A DNA stretch of 64,000 nucleotides from Pseudohongiella sp. Lineage in GTDB: Bacteria; Pseudomonadota; Gammaproteobacteria; Pseudomonadales; Pseudohongiellaceae. Position 1 is the stretch's first letter, and each line of letters starts with the position of its first letter. The stretch is taken from NCBI GenBank assembly GCA_030651695.1, contig JAUSCD010000015.1, forward strand, positions 124,001 to 188,000. Direction: 5' to 3'. The notes below the pieces were generated by a model. That model saw only the letters and a list, made by a program, of their open reading frames with translations. It was not told the origin of the DNA and ran no database searches. Both the position numbers and the translations under genes were made by a program. Below are positions 1-5,338 of the stretch, one piece after another.

Positions 1-1
1 C

Positions 2-466
2 GGCATCCGCGTGCTCGCTAAAGATATGAAGGTTGTCCGCATAAGCGAAGATCGCGACGGTGTCTTTTACGAAGTAGCGTTCCCGGAGCGCCTGTTATAT
101 TTGCAGAGACGTGACGCCTTCCGTGCCTGGGTGCCTGGCACACTTATGGTCAATGTCGCATGTAAAAATGATAATCACCCGACAGGCTTTAAAGGCCGCA
201 TGCAGAATATGTCAGCCACCGGATTTCGTATGGTCGTCGACGGAAAAGTGTTGCCAGCACCGGAAATGATGGAAAATTTTCAGATCAGCACACGCCTGCC
301 TTTGATCGACCAGAATCTGAGCTGCGAATCCACTGCCATGTACGTGCAATATGTGCAGGAACGCAATCACACCGTATTTGGTTTCCGCTTTGGCAATCTT
401 GGTCGTCAGGAGCAATTGGCTGTGAACCGGTTTGTGACCCAGTTGCAACGCGAAGCCATTACCTGA
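2..466 (+). CDS. PilZ-domain protein, YcgR-like (5' end outside window)
   Basis: The reading frame is open from the first bases of the window, so this is the C-terminal part of a longer protein. The visible part carries the two PilZ signatures that bind cyclic di-GMP: an arginine cluster R-R-D-A-F-R shortly after the visible start, and N-x-S-x-x-G about 30 residues later, followed by the expected beta-barrel-like sequence. An N-terminal stretch before PilZ fits the YcgR flagellar-brake layout, in which a YcgR-N domain precedes PilZ. Known role of the family: a c-di-GMP receptor that slows flagellar motors or otherwise modulates motility. Two c-di-GMP turnover proteins lie about 42-46 kb into the window but are not linked to it. 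The GTG at position 11 is not a convincing start because codons continue upstream. The next gene is convergent, 6 bp away. Confidence 0.8.
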   Translation, partial: GIRVLAKDMKVVRISEDRDGVFYEVAFPERLLYLQRRDAFRAWVPGTLMVNVACKNDNHPTGFKGRMQNMSATGFRMVVDGKVLPAPEMMENFQISTRLPLIDQNLSCESTAMYVQYVQERNHTVFGFRFGNLGRQEQLAVNRFVTQLQREAIT

Positions 467-472
467 TTGCTG

Positions 473-1768
473 TCATAAAAGCGATTGCAGTCGTGCCAGA
501 TCTTCTGGCCTGTCCACATCCCAACGCGGCTCCAGTTCTTGCCACTGGATACCTGATTCAGACAGACGCTGATGCGTCTGAGCCAGAACCCTGTCTGTGC
601 CCCAATCAATGCCGTCGAAAATACTGCCAGCTACCTGCCGTTTCACCCCGAGCAGCACGTAGCCACCATCTTCAGCAGGACCAATAACCAGATCAGCACC
701 CTCCCGCAGCTTCACCACCGCCTGGCGCAGATAATCTGCATCCAGCGAGGCACAGTCCGCGCCAATCACCAAAACCAGCTGGGCGCGTGTCAGCGCGTCA
801 TTCAGCGCATGCGCCATTCTCTGCCCGAGATCCCTGCCCTGCTGGATGTACACTGCATCGCTTTTACATACTTCGGCAAACCATGGCTCCTCACCTGATT
901 CGGACAACCAAAGCTCCATAGGCAAATCCGAGGCGGTGGTGACCCGTTGCCATGTCAGCGCAATCAGCTGCTTGTGCAAGGCCAGGGCGCCTGCTTCTCC
1001 CAAGGTCGGTATAAATCGGGTTTTTACCTTGCCCGCTACCGGAGACTTGGCAAAAAACAGCACTCTGACATCGGACTTCTTTTGCAGGTAGTACCGGGCT
1101 TGCAGATCCGCCGGACTGGCGCCGAAAAAATAAGCCAGCCGCAGCCTCCACATCAGCAAGATGGTTTTCACGACACCGTGATTTTCCCAGCGCCGGCTGG
1201 AGCTCAGAACACGTTCGCGCAGACACAGGGGTCGACCGGCGGTCTGCAGCAGGGTTTTACACAGCTGCACATCCTCCATCAAAGCAATCGGAGGATATCC
1301 ACCGACCTGTTCAAACAGTTTGCGCTCAACAAAGATCGCCTGATCACCTGTGGCAATCCCGGTCACTCTTGAGCGCAGATTCATCATGGTTTCTATTATG
1401 CGGAACACACGCCTGGCGCTGCTGAGCCGCACATCGAAACGGCCCCAGCGCCGCGCGCCCGGATCTGCCAGAAAATTAAAAAGACGGGGCGGAAGAATTG
1501 CCGGCAACAACGTGTCTATATGAAGGAATAACAACACATCACCGCCAGCCACGCGCGCACCGGCATTCATCTGCGAAGCGCGACCTGCCGGAGCGGACAA
1601 CACATGGTCGACCAGCCCGGCACAGATGCTCAAGCTTTGATCGGTGCTGCCGCCATCTACTACTACAAGCTCATGCCCTGACTGACGCCAGCTCTGCAGA
1701 AGCGGCAGATTGGCCGTTAGCGCAGCAGACTCGTTGAGGACGGGGATTATGATGCTGATGGTTTTCAC
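473..1768 (-). CDS. Fused glycosyltransferase (TIGR04283-like) / DUF2064 nucleotidyltransferase-like protein (TIGR04282-like)
   Basis: Two domains in one 431-aa chain. Residues 1 to ~225 form a GT-A glycosyltransferase of the TIGR04283 type, with I-I-I-P-V-L-N-E near the N-terminus and D-G-G-S-T-D near residue 40. Residues ~232-431 form a DUF2064/TIGR04282 domain with F-A-K-S-P-V-A-G-K-V-K-T-R, G-A-D-C and G-P-A-E-D-G-G-Y, the pattern of MobA/CofC-like nucleotidyltransferases. In other bacteria these are usually separate neighbouring genes (rSAM/selenodomain-associated transferases 1 and 2), often beside a radical SAM gene; none is present within 5 kb here. Substrate unknown. The start codon is GTG and no ATG alternative lies nearby. 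It converges on the PilZ gene. Confidence 0.85.
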   Translation of the reverse strand: MKTISIIIPVLNESAALTANLPLLQSWRQSGHELVVVDGGSTDQSLSICAGLVDHVLSAPAGRASQMNAGARVAGGDVLLFLHIDTLLPAILPPRLFNFLADPGARRWGRFDVRLSSARRVFRIIETMMNLRSRVTGIATGDQAIFVERKLFEQVGGYPPIALMEDVQLCKTLLQTAGRPLCLRERVLSSSRRWENHGVVKTILLMWRLRLAYFFGASPADLQARYYLQKKSDVRVLFFAKSPVAGKVKTRFIPTLGEAGALALHKQLIALTWQRVTTASDLPMELWLSESGEEPWFAEVCKSDAVYIQQGRDLGQRMAHALNDALTRAQLVLVIGADCASLDADYLRQAVVKLREGADLVIGPAEDGGYVLLGVKRQVAGSIFDGIDWGTDRVLAQTHQRLSESGIQWQELEPRWDVDRPEDLARLQSLL

Positions 1769-1966
1769 GGGCAGAGCGTAACCCGCCGGCTTTTGTCCTG
1801 TAAACGGTTAAAAAGCTTTATTCAGGGCTGGCACATCCGAAATTAAAGGAGGATAATGCGCCGCCATTATTGCTGATAGATCACAAGTCTGAAATCAAGC
1901 AATAACGTGGCCCAGGGGCCGGTTTTCTTCACGAAAGACAGCGCGTAGTACCCATTAAAAGTACCC

Positions 1967-2200
1967 ATGAATTCTGAAAATTTTTATATCGTAGCAACAG
2001 ACCCAGATACACCCGCTCTCCAGGTGAACATCTCCGGCCCGTATCTGACTCAAAAGGCAGCCCAGGCCGACCTGCAGGCAGCTATCGACGAAGCTGCCGA
2101 GCTGGACCCCTGTGCCCGGACTTATCACTACAGCATCTGCAAACTGAGTTGCCAGAAACCTGGCGTCATTCAACACATGGCCTGCCACGCTGCACGATGA
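1967..2200 (+). CDS. Small conserved-looking protein, 77 aa, function unknown
   Basis: Not assigned to a family. The protein is acidic at the N-terminus, has no membrane segment, and contains four cysteines in its second half (D-P-C, S-I-C-K-L-S-C and M-A-C). It begins with N-F-Y-I-V-A-T-D-P, which reads like a short alpha/beta sandwich. The best evidence that it is real is the junction with the next gene: its TGA stop overlaps the next ATG as ATGA at 2197-2200, the classic arrangement for translational coupling. No clear Shine-Dalgarno precedes the ATG; a direct repeat of GTACCCAT/A lies immediately upstream. Confidence 0.55.
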   Translation: MNSENFYIVATDPDTPALQVNISGPYLTQKAAQADLQAAIDEAAELDPCARTYHYSICKLSCQKPGVIQHMACHAAR

Positions 2201-2712
2201 TCAGCTCCGGATCGACTCTTCTGACTCAACCAGCCCTGCAAGATCTTGCCGCACCCGATGGTGTCTGTTTTGGCTGCGGCTCAGCGCACCCCAGCGGTCT
2301 GCACATCAAAAGCTACTGGGACCCGGGCAACGAGTTTCTGATCTGCCACCATACCCCCAAACCTGAATTCAATGGCTGGCCAGGCCTTGTCTATGGCGGC
2401 CTGCTCGCCATGCTGATCGACTGCCACTCCAACTGGACCGCCATGGCCAACCACTACCGCGCTGAAGGCCGGGACACTGGCACGCTTCCCCGCGTCGACT
2501 GTGTCACCGCCCAACTCAATATCAGCTATCTGAAACCGACACCCATGGGTGTCGAATTAACGCTGAAGGCGCGGGTGGAAGGTGATATTGCACGCAAGAC
2601 GCGGGTGGTCTGCGAAGTCTGGGCCGGTGACGTGATGACAGCCAAGGCAGACTCCATCTTCGTGAGAGTTGATGCGCAGAAACTTGCCAGCGCGGCGCAT
2701 AGCGCTTCCTGA
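2197..2712 (+). CDS. PaaI/hotdog-fold thioesterase family protein
   Basis: A 171-aa single hotdog domain. It has the N-terminal C-F-G-C-G motif typical of a PaaI-like subgroup, then W-P-G-L-V-Y-G-G-L-L-A-M-L-I-D with the helix carrying the acidic catalytic residue (D of L-I-D), and a C-terminal strand R-K-T-R-V-V-C-E-V-W. Known role of the fold: hydrolysis of acyl-CoA thioesters; the specific acyl group cannot be read from sequence. The start at 2197 is chosen over an in-frame ATG at 2149 because 2197 forms an ATGA overlap with the upstream gene and the domain begins just after it; the earlier start would add a low-complexity tail overlapping the 77-aa gene. Just after the stop begins a hairpin-rich element. 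Confidence 0.82.
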   Translation: MISSGSTLLTQPALQDLAAPDGVCFGCGSAHPSGLHIKSYWDPGNEFLICHHTPKPEFNGWPGLVYGGLLAMLIDCHSNWTAMANHYRAEGRDTGTLPRVDCVTAQLNISYLKPTPMGVELTLKARVEGDIARKTRVVCEVWAGDVMTAKADSIFVRVDAQKLASAAHSAS

Positions 2713-2717
2713 TTGGA

Positions 2718-2797
2718 CAAAATTGCCGGGAGCAATTTTGGATGACCAAAGGTCACCCGAAGGGCGAGGGCCTGGATGGCCCGAGTCAAATCCTGCC
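2718..2797 (+). repeat. Four-hairpin element A, upstream of tRNA-Arg
   Basis: Four successive small inverted repeats: 9-bp stem (2718-2726 with 2732-2740), GA, 5-bp stem TGACC/GGTCA with AAA loop (2743-2755), CCC-GAA-GGG (2756-2764), CGA, 5-bp stem GGGCC/GGCCC (2768-2782), then GAGTCAAATCCTGCC (2783-2797), followed by TCGCACCA. The last part resembles the 3' half of the tRNA T-arm and acceptor in the adjacent tRNA gene. Element B at 3022-3106 has the same order of hairpins with different stem sequences. Confidence 0.7.
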
Positions 2798-2818
2798 TCG
2801 CACCAACTCAAATTTCAC

Positions 2819-2827
2819 TGCTATAAT
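2819..2827 (+). promoter_or_regulatory. Extended -10 promoter for tRNA-Arg
   Basis: TGCTATAAT, an extended -10 element (TGnTATAAT), followed by a GC-rich discriminator (CGCGCCCGC), as is common at stable-RNA promoters. It lies 39 bp before the tRNA 5' end. No good -35 hexamer is seen, which an extended -10 can tolerate. Confidence 0.6.
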
Positions 2828-2866
2828 CGCGCCCGCTATCAATATTGCCAGACTAAACACCAATTC

Positions 2867-2943
2867 GCTCCGGTGGCACAGCTGGATAGCGCGGTCCCCT
2901 CCTAAGGGACAGGTCGCAGGTTCGAATCCTGCCCGGGGCACCA
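2867..2943 (+). tRNA. tRNA-Arg (anticodon CCT)
   Basis: A complete cloverleaf can be folded by eye. The acceptor GCTCCGG pairs with CCGGGGC (one T-G pair). The anticodon stem GTCCC/GGGAC encloses loop CTCCTAA with anticodon CCT. The T-arm is GCAGG-TTCGAAT-CCTGC. The discriminator is A and CCA is encoded in the DNA at 2941-2943. It decodes AGG. The gene is flanked by hairpin elements and followed by a terminator and an AbiE toxin-antitoxin pair. Confidence 0.96.
2896..2914 (+). repeat. Putative attachment-site half (anticodon arm of tRNA-Arg)
   Basis: The 19 bases covering the anticodon loop and 3' stem of the tRNA recur at 5154-5172 with 17 of 19 identical. Anticodon-loop segments of tRNA genes are a known target of tyrosine integrases, so the pair may mark the borders of a small inserted segment carrying abiEi/abiEii. 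This is inference from a short match. Confidence 0.4.
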
Positions 2944-2951
2944 AATACAAG

Positions 2952-2980
2952 CGGGTCACCTGACAAGGTGGCCCGTTTTT
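2952..2980 (+). terminator. Intrinsic terminator of tRNA-Arg
   Basis: Stem CGGGTCACCT/AGGTGGCCCG (one G-T pair) with GACA loop, followed directly by TTTTTG. It lies 8 bp after the tRNA CCA end. Confidence 0.8.
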
Positions 2981-3021
2981 GTTTGGTGATTCGGGCAGCA
3001 GATGAGAACCTGCCGGTTCGA

Positions 3022-3106
3022 CTGATTGCATAGCAATCAGGACGGCTGCAAGCCGCCCCGCAGGGGTGAGGTATTTGGCCAAGCCAAATACCGAATCAAT
3101 CCTGCC
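3022..3106 (+). repeat. Four-hairpin element B, downstream of tRNA-Arg
   Basis: Same architecture as element A: 8-bp stem with ATA loop (3022-3040), GA, 5-bp stem CGGCT/AGCCG with GCA loop (3043-3055), CCCC-GCA-GGGG (3056-3066), TGA, a perfect 10-bp stem with CAA loop (3070-3092), then GAATCAATCCTGCC (3093-3106). It is preceded by GGTTCGA, matching the 5' side of a tRNA T-loop. Stem sequences differ from element A while pairing is kept. Confidence 0.7.
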
Positions 3107-3196
3107 CAAAAATCGCACTTACCCCAGTCTTAGTCCAAGATATTGTCCTCACCCCAATTCAAACTTGAGACTATTTTTCAAACGAAATTCCGACTA

Positions 3197-3229
3197 CAGA
3201 TGGTCAATGATTAGAATTATCTGTATATT
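3197..3229 (+). promoter_or_regulatory. Putative abiE promoter and operator, leaderless start
   Basis: TGGTCA at 3201-3206 and TATATT at 3224-3229 are 17 bp apart, placing the expected transcription start on or beside the A of the abiEi ATG at 3236. There is no Shine-Dalgarno, consistent with a leaderless mRNA. CAGAT (3197-3201) and ATCTG (3219-3223) form an inverted repeat across the promoter. AbiEi proteins are known to repress their own operon by binding inverted repeats, so this is a candidate operator (inference). Confidence 0.4.
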
Positions 3230-3235
3230 TAAAAC

Positions 3236-3994
3236 ATGAGAAGAAATACCAGACACCAAGTAATCAAACACCTGTTAGCGGAACTCCCCCGCGGAGCACC
3301 GTTTGACCTCGCTATACTCGAATCATTCGGCGTGTCTCCTCAGCTAGCTGCCAGCTACGTAGAGAGCGGATGGTTGGTGCGCCTGGCGCAAGGCGTCTAT
3401 GCATTCCCGAACGACAACTTCGACGTCAACGGTGCACTACGGTTCTTGCAGAGAAAGGTCACCGGCCTGCATGTCGGTGGAAAGAGTGCCTTGGCGTTGC
3501 AGGGAGTTCGGCACAATCTGGCCACTCGGGAGATCCTGGTGCTTTGGGGTGACGCCCGTTTTGTCCTACCCGCTTGGTTCACAACGCGATTCCCATCGCG
3601 ATACGTTAACGCCAGGTTATTCGACTGGCCGGACGATACCCTGGCCGGCAAGACCCTTCATACACCACCGGGGCAGCCTGCAGGACTACAAGTATCTGTG
3701 CCGGAGCGAGCTACGTTGGAACTGCTCTACGAAACTGGCACCCGGGAAAGCCTCGAAGAGGCCCGCAACCTGTTCGACGGTTTACGATCGCCAAGAAAGG
3801 ATGTTATCGGACACTTGCTGGCCTGCTGTACCAGCGTCAAGGCTGTACGCCTGTTCCTGACTTGGGCACGAGAAACAGAAGTAGTCGATGTCGATACGCT
3901 ACTGGAGCAATACCCGGTTCGCACTGGCAGCAACAAGCGATGGATGAGCCGCCTGGATGACGGAACCTTGCTGAGCCTGAACCCTCATGGATAA
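3236..3994 (+). CDS. abiEi: Type IV toxin-antitoxin system antitoxin, AbiEi family
   Basis: A 252-aa protein with an N-terminal winged-helix-like domain (residues ~1-90, including the G-W-L-V-R-L-A-Q-G-V-Y-A-F segment typical of AbiEi N-terminal domains) and a C-terminal AbiEi antitoxin domain. Known role: transcriptional repressor of the operon and antitoxin that counters the AbiEii nucleotidyltransferase without binding it. The reading frame overlaps the toxin start by 8 bp (3987-3994), so the pair is translationally coupled. It lies just after tRNA-Arg and apparently inside a small insertion bounded by anticodon-arm repeats. The start is preceded by a promoter so close that the mRNA is probably leaderless. 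Confidence 0.9.
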   Translation: MRRNTRHQVIKHLLAELPRGAPFDLAILESFGVSPQLAASYVESGWLVRLAQGVYAFPNDNFDVNGALRFLQRKVTGLHVGGKSALALQGVRHNLATREILVLWGDARFVLPAWFTTRFPSRYVNARLFDWPDDTLAGKTLHTPPGQPAGLQVSVPERATLELLYETGTRESLEEARNLFDGLRSPRKDVIGHLLACCTSVKAVRLFLTWARETEVVDVDTLLEQYPVRTGSNKRWMSRLDDGTLLSLNPHG

Positions 3995-4922
3995 ACAGTA
4001 CGCTGACACCGTTCGCCTGTTGTTAAATATCGCCCCTGAGGTGTTCAACAACGACATCTTCGCCATGAAGGGCGGCACCGCAATCAACCTGTTCCTGCAG
4101 GACATGCCCCGTCTGTCGGTGGACATCGATGTAGTTTACCTGCCTTGGCAGACGCCGCGAGACCGGGCGTTGCAAGCTATCAAAGAGGAACTGGCCGCCA
4201 TCACGCAGCGCATCGAACGTCTCGGCGTGCAATCACGCCTGATAGGCAGCAAGGATCTTGGGGACACCAAGCTGATTGCGGAGAACGACACCAGCCAAGT
4301 GAAGATTGAGGTCAACGTCGTATTTCGCGGCACCGTATTGCCCGTTTCGCGCAGTCCGCTAAGCGCTCACACCAGCGATCAGTTCGGCGTCGAGTTCGAG
4401 GTACCAACCTTGGCCCGTGATGAGCTTTATGCAAGCAAACTGGTCGCTGCGCTGGATCGTCAGCATCCCAGGGATCTATTCGACGTTTGGCAATTATTTG
4501 AAAGCGGCGGTCTGACCAATGCGATGGTCGAATGCTTTGTGGTCTATCTGGCAGGACACAACCGCCCCACCCACGAAGTGCTGTTCGGTAACAACAAAGA
4601 CATCGTCAGCGAATACGAGCGCGCATTTGTCGGCATGACCGAAGTGGCTTGCCCGCTTGACACCCTACTCGATACCCGCGCCCAGCTCCGAGTTCTTTTG
4701 CCGCAACTATTGAGTGACGCTCACCGCCAATTCCTGAGTGGGCTGACCCGGGTGCAACCCGACTGGTCACTCCTGCAATGCCCACATGCCGACCAGTTGC
4801 CCGCACTGCGCTGGAAACTCGAAAACCTGAAAACCTTTCAGAAACGACGGCCGAAAGATTTCATTGCGCAGGCTGATGCGCTTGACGCCGGGCTGGCCGG
4901 CACTCGCAGCAACGACCGCTAA
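3987..4922 (+). CDS. abiEii: Type IV toxin-antitoxin system toxin, nucleotidyltransferase AbiEii/AbiGii family
   Basis: A 311-aa DUF1814-type nucleotidyltransferase. Visible motifs: K-G-G-T-A-I-N-L-F near residue 28, R-L-S-V-D-I-D-V-V-Y with the catalytic acidic pair near residue 45, K-I-E-V-N-V about residue 105, and A-R-D-E-L-Y-A-S-K-L followed by R-D-L-F-D-V-W near residues 145-170, the C-terminal lobe signature. Known role: bacteriostatic toxin, originally described as a phage abortive-infection factor; characterised relatives transfer nucleotides to tRNA acceptor ends. All key motifs appear intact, so the system is probably functional. Confidence 0.92.
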   Translation: MDKQYADTVRLLLNIAPEVFNNDIFAMKGGTAINLFLQDMPRLSVDIDVVYLPWQTPRDRALQAIKEELAAITQRIERLGVQSRLIGSKDLGDTKLIAENDTSQVKIEVNVVFRGTVLPVSRSPLSAHTSDQFGVEFEVPTLARDELYASKLVAALDRQHPRDLFDVWQLFESGGLTNAMVECFVVYLAGHNRPTHEVLFGNNKDIVSEYERAFVGMTEVACPLDTLLDTRAQLRVLLPQLLSDAHRQFLSGLTRVQPDWSLLQCPHADQLPALRWKLENLKTFQKRRPKDFIAQADALDAGLAGTRSNDR

Positions 4923-5338
4923 ACTATCCACTATCTACTATCCAAAACCGCATTCTGTGACTCAAAAAATTTTGCAATCGCAAAAACCTGTGCAAATTCC
5001 CTACGGTTTTCACGCGACTTTTGTGCCCAAAACTGCCACCAAAGTTGTAAATCGGTGTTATACCGGTCTTATTACAAAAGCATTATTTTTCATATATATC
5101 TGATAGATAAGATAAAAACCGATTAACCCAAAATGACAAATCTTTACCGGAACCCACTCCTAAGGGATAGGTTATTATACCGGAGACATAGGTTACACCT
5201 TTGGTATAAACGGATTGTCCCCAGGCTCGCAACAACCTTCCAAACACGTGAACACTCCGTCAAGTACGCAGTTCAACCCCTTGACACATCTCCCAAGGCC
5301 ACAGATAGTCCCTGAAAGCCTGATCCGAGACTGCGACC
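4923..5338. other. Intergenic region with the far border of the putative AbiE insertion
   Basis: 416 bp without a credible gene. AT-rich up to ~5120, with short repeated words (ATACCGG, GGTTATTATACC, GGTTACACC, GGTATA) at 5055-5210. The anticodon-arm copy lies at 5154-5172. No integrase remnant was recognised. The promoter of the downstream peptidase is probably in the last 150 bp but no confident hexamers were identified. Confidence 0.5.
5154..5172 (+). repeat. Partial copy of the tRNA-Arg anticodon arm (putative attachment-site remnant)
   Basis: 17 of 19 bases match 2896-2914 in the tRNA, including an unbroken CTCCTAAGGGA. It lies 232 bp after abiEii, in the same orientation as the tRNA, as expected for the distal repeat of a tRNA-targeted insertion. 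Confidence 0.4.

Noticed and set aside
1845-1876. Strong AGGAGG followed by a six-codon ORF (M-R-R-H-Y-C, stop)
   Set aside because: Spacing to the ATG is only 3 bases and nothing downstream suggests attenuation; could be a chance Shine-Dalgarno or remnant of a lost gene.
2786-3118. 110-aa minus-strand ORF across the tRNA-Arg gene
   Set aside because: It is the antisense of the tRNA and its hairpin elements; a classic spurious ORF created by tRNA-flanking repeats, with no ribosome site.
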